From Medicago truncatula (lineage: Eukaryota > Streptophyta > Magnoliopsida > Fabales > Fabaceae): 64,000 nucleotides of DNA. This document shows, piece after piece, positions 1 to 14,127 of the stretch (within the stretch, counting starts at the first letter, position 1; the number at the start of each line of letters is the position of its first letter). The notes beneath the pieces are model-generated. The model saw only the letters and a program-made list of their open reading frames with translations. It did no database searches and was not told the origin of the DNA. The translations under genes were made by a program, and so were the position numbers. The DNA lies in contig NC_053042.1 in NCBI RefSeq assembly GCF_003473485.1, positions 40,824,762 through 40,888,761 of the forward strand, read 5' to 3'.

Positions 1-2514
1 ACCCCACTAAATTCATCAGACAAAATTGAATTATTTCCCCCTTATTCATTTTCACGTTTTAGTTTCCCTCCTCTCATACTAAAACATTCCCCCTCTTTTT
101 TTGCAGAAATGCATAACATAAAAGACACTTTTACAAACACAAAAGTACAAAAAATTATATGCCTCTAACTATTATAAAAAAAGTATTGTACATCTAAATA
201 TTTATATATACTATATGAGGAGGGATCAAATTACACCAAAGTAATGTTACACCGTGTAATATAGTTTTACTCGATTTACATTTTTTAAATTTGATTGTTA
301 GATTATAAGTTTATATCATGTATCATCCATATAAGATTTTATAGAAATCAAAATTAACGGTTTATTCAATTTTATATAACACCATTTATTCATTTGAATG
401 GTTTCCATCATACACACAAGAACACCATCTTAAAGCTCCATCCAACTTACCGAGTCATGTGCTTTTCCGAAGTAAACCTTGAAAATCAAACATTTCTTCT
501 TGTATCACTTTGCTAAGTCCACCACTTCATTCAACAAGAACAGTAGATCACCATCTTAAAGTAGTCTTCCTTTTATGGAATCCATCACCAAAGAAATCCT
601 ATTAACTAGGACCTTGGCCACCCACTAATAAATACTTCCAAGGACTAAGATTGGACAAAATTCCTTAAAAGAATGAGAATCTAGAGCCTTTAGAATCAAG
701 GTAATGAAATAAGCTGAGATACTTTTAGGAAGGCAATCATTAAGTTGAAATTGAGGTTTTTAATTCATTTGGTTTTGAGGTTTTTAATTTATAACTACAT
801 ATATGTCCTCTGACTTTTGCTCTTTAGTGGTGGAAAGCTAGTTCTGAACTCCTCAGAACTCATCTCTACCAGTGTATGCATGTGTGGGTGTGTAGCTTGT
901 CAGAGAGGACACAACATAAGAGAGTATATATAAGGCATAATTAAATCGATAGTATAGTTGAGAAGTGGTCCCAAATTCCCAATATAGAGAGGAAATGCTA
1001 ACTGAAACCCTAATTCTGACATAAGTTTCAAACTGAGAGTTAATGACTTTGCTGTCAACTTAATTTAATGGGAGATGATGTCCTAATACATCATTTCAAA
1101 TTAGTAGAATGAAGCATGCCTGAAATTTGATTGGATTTTCACGGTTAATTATGCAAATTAATGAAAAACGAGATAGTGGTCCCCGGTTTTAAGGTTAGGA
1201 TACCAAAATTCTAGTACATGTATGCCAGTTTGTTGATAAAACTTTTCATTGTTCCTGACTAGCTACAATTTATATACTTGTATTTTGATTATAAACTATG
1301 GTTATATATCTGCAGATATATACACTCACTGAGGCCAGGACTATATTAACCGTTTGGGAGAGGTAAAATTAATCACAAGCATAATCAAACGCATCAATAA
1401 ACATTGCAATTAATCAATCAATCTTATAATGGGTTGGAGTAGCCCTTTATACTTTCCATTTAATAATTTTGCTTATGAAAAAAAGATAGGCTAATGTTTT
1501 AAGGACACTTTTAACAACTGCTGAACTACAAACTAAATTGGACTAAAATGGTGATCTTGACCAGTCCTGACATGGTAGTATATAAAATCACTAATTAACC
1601 GAAGTTCTAAACTAACGATATATATATTCTGAAAATGATACGGATTTTGAAGGCACCAATGGATCTATAATCCAGCGTGAGGGAAAGTTCTGCAGTGCCA
1701 AAAAAAAATACAAGAAATAGCAAGATATATATAAAACAAAATTAAAAAGATGGGAAGAATTTCACTACGAAAAATAGGTTAAATTGCGAGCTGGGAAATT
1801 TAGAGAGGCCAGGAAAACATGAAATTCTTATAGTGTTTCAACTCAATTCAAAACCTAGCAAAATTTGAACGATATTAGTAAGCTGGATCTAGATTGGTCA
1901 AATTTACTAACCCTTACAAAAATTTCCCAACATTCTTTTTAAAGACATATTTTGCTAATTAATTACAACAATCTTCACAATAATCTCATGGAATTATATA
2001 GGATTTCGATTTCGAAACATACCTTCTGCAAAAATTACCTTTAATTTGTGCTAATTAGCACAACTATATATGTCTTGATCAACATATGCTCAGAGCAGAT
2101 TAAACATCACAGATCTATATATTAATGTTTTTATATCAATGATGTACTATATCCTGTTCATTCTTAATAGTTTATACCATAAGAAGCACAGAACAAAAAA
2201 AAACAAAAAAAAAATACAGTGCTTTATATCAAAGATAGAAGAAAGGAAAGCACCTTAATTTTAATTTGCAAGTAAATTAATTACCTCACATACATCCAAC
2301 AAAATTAGAAATGTTCTTCTTCATTGATTCCATCTTCAGAAAAGGAAAGGAACTACATATTAACTCCAAGATTGATTTGAAGGAGCAAACCCTACTTAAA
2401 GATACTCTAGAAAAGCATGGATTTTATGAGTTCTCTTTTGTAGTCCAATCCGTAACGAAATAGAAGCAAAAAAAACATTTGACTTTTAAAACCCTTTTAA
2501 CTGCTTGTATTTTC
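1..2514. other. Gene-free AT-rich intergenic stretch
   Basis: I see no coding region in this stretch. Around 220-380 there is a short segment reading GGGATCAAATTACACC followed by ATGTTACACCGTGTAAT, which resembles the end of a MITE, but I could not find the matching inverted end. The last part, just right of the NF-YB stop codon, should hold the 3' UTR of that minus-strand gene. Runs of A occur near 1699 and 2196-2215. Confidence 0.6.
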
Positions 2515-2898
2515 TTACCGATGACTACTATGTTTGGTACTTGGATTTGTTGCATCTTCTTCAAACTTGTCTTTTGCAGTTTCATGAAGTTTGTTCTGAT
2601 TTATTCTAATAAGTTCAGCTTGTCTGAATTTATACAAGTACCTTCCAATAGCTTCAGCATAGTTGTCAAACCCTAACGAACACAGAGCCCAACAGATATC
2701 GTCCCCATTAACGGTCTTGCGATTCTCCTTGTGACACTTGTCAGATGCTTCACCTGTCACGAAACTTATGAATTCTGTCGCACATTCTTGCATCAACTGT
2801 TTGCTTTCTTTTGAGATCTTTGCATTGGGAGGAAGATTTTGCTTCATTATTCTACCCACATTCGCTATGGGCAACGTTTTATCTCCCTCATCGTTCAT
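2515..2898 (-). CDS. NF-YB: NF-YB family transcription factor subunit (NF-YB5/4-like)
   Basis: Single-exon gene for a 127-residue protein. It starts [20 protein letters not shown], and the histone-fold block runs to about residue 95: [50 protein letters not shown], then [20 protein letters not shown] pairs with NF-YC through histone folds and recruits NF-YA, and the trimer binds CCAAT boxes in the nucleus. The DNA-binding and dimerisation residues typical of the family are visible. The short N-terminus and the [10 protein letters not shown] start are typical of the small intronless NF-YB4/5 type rather than LEC1. The ATG at 2898 is the first in frame, and the domain follows immediately. The tail after residue 97 is polar and unconserved. 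No neighbouring gene suggests a shared pathway. A T-run of about 20 bases at 2933-2951 lies in the likely 5' UTR. Confidence 0.93.
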   Translation of the reverse strand: MNDEGDKTLPIANVGRIMKQNLPPNAKISKESKQLMQECATEFISFVTGEASDKCHKENRKTVNGDDICWALCSLGFDNYAEAIGRYLYKFRQAELIRINQNKLHETAKDKFEEDATNPSTKHSSHR

Positions 2899-3779
2899 TT
2901 CTAGCTACTATTACATCAATTTAGCTAGTAGTGTTTTTTTTTTTTTTTTTTGTTCTTCTGAAAGAAACCCTTGTTTTCTTCATCTTGTGGAAGACTTGCT
3001 TTAAATAGATTGTCTGATTTTACATGTGTAAGTGAATCATGTAATGTTTTGTGAAACACGATACGAATGTCACATCACATGTAAAAATTGTTTGTTAATT
3101 TGGACCAAGGTACAAATGTGTGTAGTGTGTTGATTATAATTTGAAATTTAGAATAATATAAAATTATTTAGAGGTGTCATAACAACTATGTAAAAATCTA
3201 GAATTGATTTAATTATTAAATATCGGGGTTGTCTAATATGGATCAAAGGGTGGATTCTCTTATTATTTTTACAAATTTATTGACTTTAAGTGATAATTCA
3301 CTACTATTACCCTAGGTATTATAATTGGATCTAGAGTTACTCTCTTCACTAAATAATTGTTTTAGATACATCAGATTATGTAATTGTGACAAAGAATTTA
3401 GTGGTCGATGATGCTTTTGATGACATTAGTTTTGTCCTAAAAAATTAGGATTTTGTGTTAGATAAACGGTGCTCTTGAATTAAGAAATTGGTCTTCGTCT
3501 ATTTTGCTAAATTGTTGCGAGCATAGAGTCATTAATTGCAATGGCTAGAACCTCGTTTACCAAATAGTGACAAAGAGAGAATTCAACCAATCCTCTGGAA
3601 TGCTTTTGATCATCATATATTTCAGTTAATTTACTTTCAAATTCAAAACCAAAGGTTATGTGAATCACCTTAATTTATCACTTAAGTAAAACAACATTTG
3701 TTGAGTTAATCGATATATCGTAATCCCTATGGATATGAATTTTTATTAGCTGACGATATTTTCGTATGATTGTCAAACC
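2899..3779. other. Intergenic, upstream of NF-YB
   Basis: This holds the 5' flank of the minus-strand NF-YB gene, including a long T-run near 2933-2951 (an A-run in the transcript). The remainder is AT-rich and shows no recognisable gene. It may include more of the decayed copia element that is recognisable from about 3780. Confidence 0.5.
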
Positions 3780-4262
3780 TTTATCAAGTCCACCAAAGAA
3801 TGAGGAGGCTAAGGACGAGGAAAATGTTGCTTCCACTTCAGGAGAAGGTGGTGCTTTAAAATATATGCTCTTTGGAGAGCGAGGAAGAATCTTGGATGTC
3901 AGACTATGGAGCATCCTTTTAAGCTACTTCACATAAAGAATTCATCGAGAATTATGTCATCGACAACCTTAGAAAAGTTTACATTAGAAATGAGTAATCT
4001 TGTTACATTGTGGACAAATGTGGAGTGGAGATTAAGTTGAATGAGTCTATATGAGAATAGAAAAATATCAAATATATTCTTGCCCTAACAAGTCAATAGG
4101 CCATTTACGGCTACGCAACAGTGTTCCACGGTAAAAAGAGTGGTTCTCTTTACAAGATGGTAGAAATAAGGCATTTGATTGGAATTGAAGAAAATGAAAA
4201 TCCCAAACTATGGCACCAAAGACTAGACCATATGAGTGAGAAATGGATGAAAATCTGACTTT
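3780..4262 (+). mobile_element. Ty1/copia retrotransposon pol remnant
   Basis: Conceptual translation on the plus strand gives the copia protease start ESWMSDYGASF at about 3887, then KEFIENYVIDNLRKVY. Further on, at 4199-4252, comes NPKLWHQRLDHMSEKWMK, the GAG-pre-integrase zinc-binding signature (family form LWHxRLGH). These are the protease and pre-integrase blocks of a plant Ty1/copia polyprotein, in the expected order and on the same strand. Several in-frame stops and probable indels lie between them, and no reverse transcriptase follows, so this is a truncated, non-functional fossil. Both blocks fall in the same frame (offset 312 bases). I could not delimit LTRs. Confidence 0.8.
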
Positions 4263-7200
4263 TTTTAACATCTAAATTTTTATTAAAGGAGGGAGAAAAT
4301 TATAAAGAATATGTAACCCAGAGAAAAGTATAAGGGATATATAATAAAAAAAAAAAAAAAAAAAAAATCCTGTTCAAGAGGTAAGACAAAGAAGTGTTTT
4401 AAACAATCACCCAGGTTTAAGATCTCACTTTGATTAAATTTCAATTTAGAGTCAAAGTTTTATTAGTTAAGGCACTAGTGGACCCTACTGTCATTCCACT
4501 TATATCCATATTATTTTATATAATTTTAACAAATGGAGAATAAATATAATATAATCCAATTATTCGTACTATTCACATAAGTGGAGCACGTTGTTATACC
4601 AAAAATAAATAAGTGGATCACATTCGTGTGTTTTCATTTTCTGGGACAGATGAGACCTAAATGTACCTAAAAAGAAGTATTTACGTACCATAATGTTTTA
4701 TTATTGCTCTTTATCATTAATAGACTATGTTTTGACAAACTTTCGGTGCTCGCGATAGCATTTTTTTCTTCTATAAATTCGAATTTAGTAGGTCTAAATT
4801 CTTTATGTAACTCGAATTTTCGCTAAGCATTAACAAAACTAAATTGATGCTTCTATACATGAGCTGGATTAGTCGTCCACCTTTGATTGGTCAGAAATCA
4901 GTATAAAAGCAAAAAAAAAAACAAATTGATGCTTCCTCCACACACAAAAAAAAAAAAAAAAAAAACAAATTGATGCCTAGATTCTCAACATTAACAATAA
5001 TCAATATCAATATCAATATATAGAAGTGCTACACATTGTATTTTTTTCTTTCTAATTCAACTCTCATTCATTGAAACTATTTTATTTTTAAATTATCAAT
5101 TAAGAAATTAGTTAAATCTCATTAAAATAGGAATAATCCACGACAATAGTAAAAGAACAATTGACAACAATATTGGACACTATGGAAAACCTTATTTTGA
5201 TATTACTCATAAAAAATATTAGATTTTGGAGTAACATTTTTCAATTCCACCCTTCATTTACTTATTTTTTATATTTTATCGTTCTTTACCAATAAAAGCA
5301 GAAAGATGGACACATTAGTTCCCGTCTTGACACTAGTAGTATATAAAGGGGATACAATTTTTTGGATTGGATTTTTTTTCTTTTATTTTTACCCTACATT
5401 TCCACTATTTTATCATTTTTATAATATTATTTAAATTATCAATTATAAACTTAATTAAATCATATTAAAATAGGAACAATTCACAATAATAGGAGGAAAA
5501 ATTTCCAACAATAGTAACAATATTGGACACTATAAAAACATTATTTTGACCTTATGTATAAAAATATTGTGTTTTGATATAATACTTTTCTTCCAATTTT
5601 AACTTTCACTTAATTATTTTTTACTATTTTATCATTTCTTTCCAATAAAAGTGGAAAGACGGACATGTCCATCTTGACTTTAGTAAATATAAAATATTTA
5701 GTCATGCACAATTTTTTTTTTATCGTTTTACAAAAGAAAGGCTATGACATAATATTAATGCTTAAAATTACACAAAACAAATATAATGACTTCAAAAAAT
5801 TTGAAAGCAAAAATAAAGTAAATTTTAGTCACCTCTTATAAGATATGAGAGAAATTACATGTGTGCAATTACATGGGTCTCCGTTATTAATCTCTACCAA
5901 AAAAAATGGGAGAAAAGAAAATATTTTGTGTAATTTATGAAATCAAACGAGACAAACACCTCTTTACATCATCTTCTAACAGAAGCTTCAAAGCAGGAGG
6001 GGTACCATCAATAAAAATACATTTTTGCAATGAAAGTACAATTAAAATCTAAGAAAGAGTGCTCGAGATTGAGGTAATGTAATATCACGAGAAAGTGGGA
6101 TTTGAGTTTTGATTTGTTAAAAATTTACCAATAATTTTTTTTCAAATGATATACTTGGATTAAATTAGTTGGTTAGTAAATAAAAGAATTAATAAATAAT
6201 GCAATTGTGATGTGTGTGAGATTCGTAAATTAAATGAGATGAAAGAAGAAGATTCACACACAAAAAGTTATACCGAATCATTCAATGTGAGATACTCCAG
6301 TTCTCACAATACCATTGATAATTTCCACTATCTAATTGTGATTCGACTTTATCTCAACTATACCTTTTCTTAAATCACTTATGGATCTATACAATTACTT
6401 TGTTTTCACCACTTGGGCTACATATTAGTTTTGACTTAACTAGCTTTTATATTTTCCAATCACTATAACACTTAGTATTCTTTAAACTATTTAGCTATTT
6501 CTTTTGATTTATGAGATATTTGAAGCCTTTATAAAGAACTCAAGAAAAGAGTTGCTGCTTGATTATTATTTTTAATGCACAAAAGATGAGGATATGAAAG
6601 ACTCGTAAAGTTTCTTGATAGCTTAAAATCAAGTTAGTGAATTTTTATTTAGTGACTCAATGTATTCTTCTTTGCATAACCTTTCTACTTATAGAGATAA
6701 GCAATCCTTGCTGATGTGATTATATTAGTTCTGCAAGGGTGTGGTAGATTAAAGAGTTTGTCACTTCATTTGAAGTCTTTGCAAATGTTGCCTAAATTCT
6801 TAGAACGTTCTTCAAGTTGAACAGCTAAGCACATGCATCCTTACTTTTGACAGCAATTCTTCAAACAACAAATGGCAAATGGCAAATCAAGAGCAACTTT
6901 GCCTTCCCCTTTTCCTAACCACTAAAGATCCAAATCCTGTCTTGAGTTTTCTGCAACGTATATCATTTCTCATACATACAACAATTCGCTTTGCAATGGT
7001 TACTTTCTTCATTTACAATGTCTGAATCAGTTGCACGAAAAATCATATAGTAAAGGGTCGAAATCTTTTTGTTGGATTGAAAAACTTAAACCTAATATGT
7101 GAGAAGAAGAAGAATGGTAAACTTTATTGAATAAGAGATACAAATCACAATGAGCATGATCCTATATATAGAGAGGATTTATGCTAACTAATTATGGTTA

Positions 7201-8169
7201 CTTGATTAGCAAGTAACTATGGTTCAATTTAATCTCTAACTAGCTAAGTCGATCATATTTAGCTAACTTGTAGCATAAACAACTAACAACAAGCTAACTA
7301 CTTAAAGTTTGAATTATAGTACTTACCCTTTTGAGCAAATACAAAAAAGCAAATAACATGCTATCACTATCTTTTAATTTTTTTACTCTTTTTTTCATAG
7401 AAAAAAGAAATGCAACGGCCCCTCACTTTAACATTATCTTTCTAATATTTACTCTTTATTAAGTAAAACTTTACACCATATTAAAAATGGATTTCACATA
7501 AAGTGGAAAAAAACTATATGATTTAATTCAATAAAAAAAAAGTTAGTGTTGAAATGATTGCATGTTTTAGAATTCTTCAATTTAGAATACTTACTATCAA
7601 CATTCAATTGTAAGAAAAGTTTTCTTTAATGATACATACGGGATATTTCACACCTTTATTTTTTCTTTCTTTCTAGATTTGTGAAAAGGATCTTTACTAC
7701 TAGTATCCATAATAAATTCTACAACATGCATTTGTCATTTGATATTATTCAATGTTTATTCGTCCGAAAGACCTAAAATAAAATTCAACAAAATAACCTC
7801 AATTGTAAGGCGGATTCTCACTTTTCAACCAGGTTTTCTCCACACACGCTTCAACATATAACGGATCATGCAAGATTTTTATATAAATGTAACATCCTTG
7901 ATGACTTTAAGTATTCTTGATTGACCTCATAAACCAACATGATTCCTTTCAGTGGATTTTGTCCTCATTTGCACGCTTAACTATGGAGTTTAGGCTATCA
8001 AAAAGAAGATGTATCTTGTTGGTGTAGATACTAACAATTATTGTAAATCTTTCTTTAATCATGCAGTCCCTTACCCACATGATTTCAGAATCCCTCTTAT
8101 TATGATATGAATAAAATCTAACCTAGAAATAAAATAAGTAAAGCCAACAACCTTTCAAAAATATCAACA
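4263..8169. other. Gene-free stretch with a diverged tandem duplication
   Basis: No gene is recognisable here. It contains A-runs at 4349-4368 and 4945-4965, a diverged direct duplication at 5050-5695 (separate entry), and otherwise AT-rich unique-looking sequence. No ORF longer than about 60 codons has a recognisable domain. Confidence 0.55.
5050..5695. repeat. Diverged tandem duplication, period about 350 bp
   Basis: Two similar units lie head to tail. Landmarks recur in the same order about 350 bases apart: TATTGGACACTAT at 5171 and 5521, AAATTATCAATTA, CATTAAAATAGGAA or its close variant, and CAATAAAAG followed by GAAAGA and GGACA near the end of each unit. Divergence is substantial, with many substitutions and small indels, so the duplication is old. 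The unit encodes nothing recognisable. Confidence 0.6.
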
Positions 8170-9540
8170 ATCCCCAACAATGGGGCCAAAAACATGATGA
8201 CTAAATTTGGCAAGTGCATCAAACCTTTTTCAAGTAATAAAGTAGTAAGTAAAAGTGTCTCCATATGGATTGTTAATTCAACTAGGAAACTAGATAAACT
8301 TATTAAAACAGTAAATAAAAAGCAACTAAAATGGGGGGAATTTGCAAGTTTGATTTGATTGTGCAAAGTGTTTGAGTTGATTGCAAAAAATTAAAGGGTT
8401 TTGATTACAGAGTTTAGCAGCGATTAGGATTCTAGATTTCCCTATATTTCCTTTTGTATTAATGCAAGAAATTATAAGTTATGAGATAAGAGTTCTATTT
8501 AAGTCATTAGTTCAGTGGGATCTAATGTCCCTTTAGATGTCAAGTTGCTTATCAATCACTCTAATGTTCATACGTGATATATTGGGTATAGGATCATCAA
8601 GCCTACAAGGATCTGTACGCGATTGGATAGTTAGTTAAGGCGGGGACTTACTCTCTCACATGTAATTGAAACATATGCATGGTATAAATTTTGAAATTGT
8701 CATCTAAAAGAACAACTTATGCCTACAAATCATAGAATTTCACCACATACTCTTACTTGTCCCTGGTGGATTAAATTGATATGTCTAACTCTATCTTACT
8801 AAGGGGAAAGAATAAAGTAGATCAGAATAACTTATGTAGCCTATTTCTATGTTCAGTCAGAATTTTTTAGTGTGTCCACTACCAATAATTCTTAAAAGCA
8901 TTAAGCCTTTTGCATATAAAAATTAAATAGATCTCAAACCATAATTGAATAAAAGACTTGAATTAATTTGACCCGACAATAAAATAGAGGTTCATCATAG
9001 AACCCTAATCAATAGGTGTTTAGTTACGCATGGTAACTAAAGACAAATTACAAAGAAATAAAATGTACTCTAAGAACAATGGTTGAGAAGAGACTCCTAT
9101 GTTGATGTTCCTAGCATTTGACTTCCTTTTGAATGCCAAGTTCTGACTGATAAATTGTGAATGAGAACTCTTGTATTTATAGGTCATTTTCCATTTGAGT
9201 TTGAGTTGAAAAACTGGGCTTTTTCCCAAACTCGCAGAGAAACAACATTTTCCCAACCTAGCACGCGCGTTACCAGAAAGTTAGAAATTGTGTTTTTGTA
9301 CGCTGTTTCACACACCCGGGCGCATGGCTTCAGTTTTTAGTGTATTTTTGCCTTTTTCTTCGTTTTTTTTAGTGTTGTCTTCCTCCAAACTTGTTTTGGG
9401 ACTTGGGACAAAATTTCTCGAACCTGTAATTTCTTTAGAGACTTTTTGAATCTCCATTTCTCGTCTTCCTAATTCTTCATAAGGTGTCTTGATTTGCCGA
9501 ATTACATGATTTTTCAATAAAATACTTATAAAACACCTAC
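8170..9540 (-). mobile_element. Probable Athila/Tat-type gypsy LTR remnant with decayed primer-binding site
   Basis: On the minus strand, positions about 8173-8197 read TTTTTGGCCCCATTGTTGGG followed by GATTG. This matches, with a few changes, the tRNA-type primer-binding site TGGCGCCGTTGCCGGGG known from Athila-class gypsy elements. An LTR would therefore lie at higher coordinates. Within that region the minus strand has a TATA-like CTATAAATACAAGAG near 9165-9182 and a short GC-rich patch near 9310 (CACCCGGGCGC on the plus strand), both common in legume gypsy LTRs. I could not identify the outer LTR edge or a target-site duplication, and no gag-pol follows. The boundaries are approximate. Confidence 0.4.
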
Positions 9541-12500
9541 GGTTTTATTGGTTTAGGCAAGAACTAAAATTACATGACTCGATATGAAAATATTACAAAA
9601 TGTTCCTTAAACCATGATCAACTTGCCTAAAACTCATCTTCGTTAAATCAAATCATTACTAAAATGACTGAAAAATATACTGAAATAGAACGTAAAATGA
9701 CTTGTTATCAATGGTCTGGGCGGCGTCACTACTGCAGCCCTTGCCCCTACCGCTTCTCACTTTGCCTCCACTTCGTCATGTATGCCCGTTCACGCATAAC
9801 GGATGTAGTAATGGTAGGTATGTAGCGTCTAAGTCCTTCAATGCATTGGTCCATATTGAAACAATCATAATGACATATTTAAATCAACAAAAATACGCAA
9901 AATTAAATATAAAAAACAATTTTCAGCATATGTTGAACATATTTGGATTATATAATTCAAAATCATAACAATATGATTCAGATTATATAAGTCGGGTGTG
10001 TTCAACACCTAGAAGAAAATAAATCAAATAAAAGAACAATGGATCCAAGGAATGTGTCCTTACCTTGTATTTGATGTTTGAAAAGGCTTAAAATGTGATA
10101 ATTTTGAGAGAGAAAAAAAAATCTTCAAGAATCATACAATATGTTGTGGTTCGGATTTTGGATGGTGTAAGAGTAGTTAGGGAAAAATTCAAAACCTTTT
10201 GAGATTGGGGAGGATTTATGGTTTTGCTTATATATAGGATGAGTTTGGATTATATAATCTTGATATTTTTTATTTGGATTATATAATTCAACGAAAGTAA
10301 AATCGAAATTGTGGAGGGTGTGTGAGAATGATAGGGTGAGAAAAGAAATTATCTTAAAATGACAAAGTGTTTTTTGGAGCTGCAATTGAGGAGCCTAACA
10401 ATCCCTTTAACTACTGGGCCATCTTACCAAAATTAGAAAATTCCTTTTCTCACATGTTGTTTTCTTAACAACTCAACTTGTTTCAGTCTTCCATCCTCTT
10501 ATTAAAGTTGAAGCAAAAACAAAACCAAACATTAAAATTCACTTTTGTATTTTTTTTCTTATTATTTTCTATCTCAATCCGAAGTGTTAGTAATCCACTA
10601 GTAAATAAAAAGATCAATGCATTCTTTAAAAAATTAACCTTCATGTAAAGTTTCATTTTGACTTACTACATTATCCGTCTCTAAAGATCGGATCCTCTTA
10701 AAAAAAAAAAAATTAAAGTATAGTTATAAAAAAATACCAATTATAACAATTTACATTTTATAATTTAATATATAAATTTAGAAACGAAAGTATTTAAATA
10801 TACATCAAGTTCACAAGACTTTAATTACCCGAAAAGATAAATGATAAAAAAAAATAGTTGAAAGAATAAGTAATCATAATTATAGTTAATTATGGATGGT
10901 TTAAAATGTGTAGACCTTTTAAAGCCACTCGAGTGTTCCAAATCACATACATAGGAGGCAATATAATCCAGGGTTCTGTTCAAAAGTATATCCACTTTAC
11001 TTAATCATTCATTTTTGTTACCACTTTTATCATTGAAGTATCAATGGAGGACAGTAAATATTTTTTTCCTTTCAATTTTGAATTATCAAGAATAAAAGAA
11101 AAAGAGTGTAAAAAGGTTTGAAAGGTGTAACAATCATTGCACTTCCAACTCAACCGATCTCACTCACTAGGGTTTCTTTTTATCATTATTTACGAAACAC
11201 CAACAAAAAGAACATGCAATCTCTATGGGATCTCACCATACCATTTTGAGTTTACTTTTTTTTTTACAAAGGAAAAAAGAAATCTTCAACATCATCTCTA
11301 TCCCCACCCCCAATATACCAAAAGACAAGGAAAGAGAATGATTATCAAATATGTAAAAAGGAAAAGGAAAAGCTTTGATAGAAAATGTTACTTTTAGCAG
11401 TTCAAACAAAGACATATAGGCAGTTGCACATGACAAAGGAGCAAAGCATTTGGGCAAGTTCATATCATTTGCAACTACATTGGTCCCATATGGGAATTTT
11501 AAACATAGCCTCCCATGACAAGGCCTATGAAAATTGTTTTTCACGCTTCTAACAAAGCTGAAACACACCAGAAAAAGACGTAAATGTTAATCGGCAATTA
11601 ATTGCCGCCGATTAAAATCCATAAAATTGCATGTCACTTTTAAATTTGAAATGGTCAATCCAAAGATAAAAGCATGCTATGGTATCCACAAATGAGAGAA
11701 TACTTATGAAACAATTACAATGTCAAAATAAACTCTATCCTTACATTAAAGTGTTTCACTCATATAAACCAGCCAACAAACACAAAAATGTTACGACAAC
11801 ATGATAGTTACATCATTTATATGCAAAGTGGGATCCAGATAGAAAGATCAACCATAATACAAGTCCTTACAATAAGAAATTTAAGTCCAGTTAACAAATT
11901 ATGAAAAGCCATGATACATGCCTTTAGAGACATGCACGAAAAAATATTTATATAATTGATATAACCTGAAGTATTATTGTCCCACATGTGCCAAGTGCAA
12001 TGCAACTACCTTCACTTATTTAAATCATGCATGAAAACTTTTGCTTAAAATGATTGATTAGTATCTTTCATCCATAACACTATTATTGCCTTTACAGAGT
12101 TAGGGACCTTACCGTAGAGTGGACACAGATTAAACAAATTATTCCCAGCACCCTCGATCTACGTGAAGGAAAAACAAAATTGATTTATTAGTGCTAAAAT
12201 GAAGGTTGCAAATTCGAATTCAGCTGATGTATTTGGAGAGAGATAAATTTAAATTGTTTTTTTTTTAAATAATAAATTTAAATCGTTTTATAAGTGTTTT
12301 TTAAATCTGCATGTATTTTCTATTTGGATTGGAACTGCATTCCCTCGCCCCCATTGTTTTACCATAAACGGAAAAAAGGAAGCGAAAAAAAAAAAAGGCT
12401 AATAATTATTTTTTTGGCACATTAATAGTGATTCATTTATACACTACAAAAATGTTAGTTGTTTTACTATTTTTGCAATGTTTTTTACAAAGCACTATTT

Positions 12501-14116
12501 TTGCAAATAAATTGGTGAATCAGTCAATACTATAGTAACAAAAAAAATCCCTTGAACAAACGTAAGTAGTTAATGAGCCGTACAAATGACAAATTGTTCG
12601 GGAGAACATGAGTTTAATTTATGGGTAGAAGAATTATTGATCAACTTTTACTTACTTTCCGACCAAATTTTAGATTATCAAACCCAAGGAAAAAAAATCC
12701 TTTGAACACCTTTTTTTTTTTATATATTTCATTAGTTATTAAAACAAATACAATGACATTATTATATTTATATTTATTGCTTTTTTATATAAAGAAAATA
12801 ATAAATCTTATTTCATGAGTAAATTATATTCGAGAGACTATTTTGAGTATTACATATATAAGCACTTATTTCAGTTAGAATTTAAACATTAGTTTCTCAC
12901 ACTGTGAAGGTCTAATCCCTTGCCCTGGACCTTTTACTAATTTAATGACAAATCCTATTCCGAGCAAATAAAATAAGTAAAAATAATAGAAAAATTGTAC
13001 TAGACAATACAAACGAATAAAACACTAATTCTCCGAATAGGGCAACAAGAAAAAAGAAAAAAAACAAATCCGATGGTTTATTCTTTACACAAAGAATGTC
13101 CTTTCTTTGTATCATTATGTGAATTATATGTGAAACGGAAGTTTCGTTTGGTTATTCTTAGAATTTGTATTATTGTTTGTATTCGTAGATTGAGTGTGTT
13201 ATTCTATGTCTGCTTCGATAGCATATGCAATAATCATCGATGATAACAAAGTCCATGATTTGGATATGATGACAAACTATACAAGCAACGAAACTACAAA
13301 AATGCCGTTACTTGTTTCGTATAAATATAGATAGATAGATAGATAGATAGCTTGTCTTGACCCCATCTTACCCAATTTTCAACATTCGATATTGTTTCCT
13401 CCTCTCCTATTTGTTTAACTTATTTCCTTTTACCTTATAATAATAAATAATTTGTTTGGCACAAATAATAATTAGTAATTTGTCACTAGTAAATCTAATA
13501 ATAGTTTATTTGAGTATTGTATGAACTATGAAGTGTGGCTTGTGGAAACGACAATAACATCGGCTACATGCCTATATATAAGTAATGTAGTCTCTTATAT
13601 TATTGTTGCTAGTGGACGACATTAAAAAGTTTTCAATCTTAATCAACGGGACCTAATGCTCTAAGTTATCAAAAAGGAGTGGGACCAATGAGTCATGCCA
13701 TGGCTCAAGATTTACAGCAAATATATATGTTTGTGTTTTTTATTTTTATAGAAGTAATTTCTTTTCAAATTCCGGTTGAGAAAAATACCTACATTTTATT
13801 GCTCTCGAAAAGTATTATCTTCAACCGAATGTTGATTGTCAAAAAAAAATCTAATTATGTTTGGTTTGCAAAAAAAAAAAAAAGTTTAAATTTACATTTT
13901 TTTTTCCAACACATAATATTCAGATTCGTCAATTGACCATTAGTAGAAAATTACACATGAATTAAAGACTAGCCGACAACAAGCTATGTTGCTAGCCTTG
14001 CCAAAATCAATCTTCTTACAAACTACATATGTAGATCTCACAACATTGTTATGCATGACTTTTTGAACTCATCGTAGAAGATTCAAAGCCTCTCATGTTA
14101 GAAAGCCAATAGTATC
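9541..14116. other. Gene-poor stretch, no recognised genes
   Basis: No family is recognisable in any frame. Noted: a 20-bp exact repeat (ATTTGGATTATATAATTCAA) near 9940 and 10271 with a third partial copy near 10248; a sequence at 12443 starting CACTACAAAAA that resembles a CACTA-type transposon end without a partner; and a GATA microsatellite at 13327. Short ORFs at 9702-9968 and 11233-11568 have no recognisable domain. Confidence 0.5.
13327..13350. repeat. (GATA)n microsatellite
   Basis: About six tandem copies of the tetranucleotide ATAG/GATA in an intergenic position. Confidence 0.9.
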
Positions 14117-14127
14117 AAATGCAAATT

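Noticed and set aside
9702-9968. 88-codon plus-strand ORF
   Set aside because: Starts with plausible residues but has no domain and poor codon character; the minus strand also reads through part of the region.
11233-11568. 111-codon minus-strand ORF
   Set aside because: No recognisable domain and an overlapping plus-strand ORF of similar length; codon content does not distinguish it.
12443-12540. CACTA element end
   Set aside because: The first bases match CACTACAAAAA, but no partner end or transposase was found.
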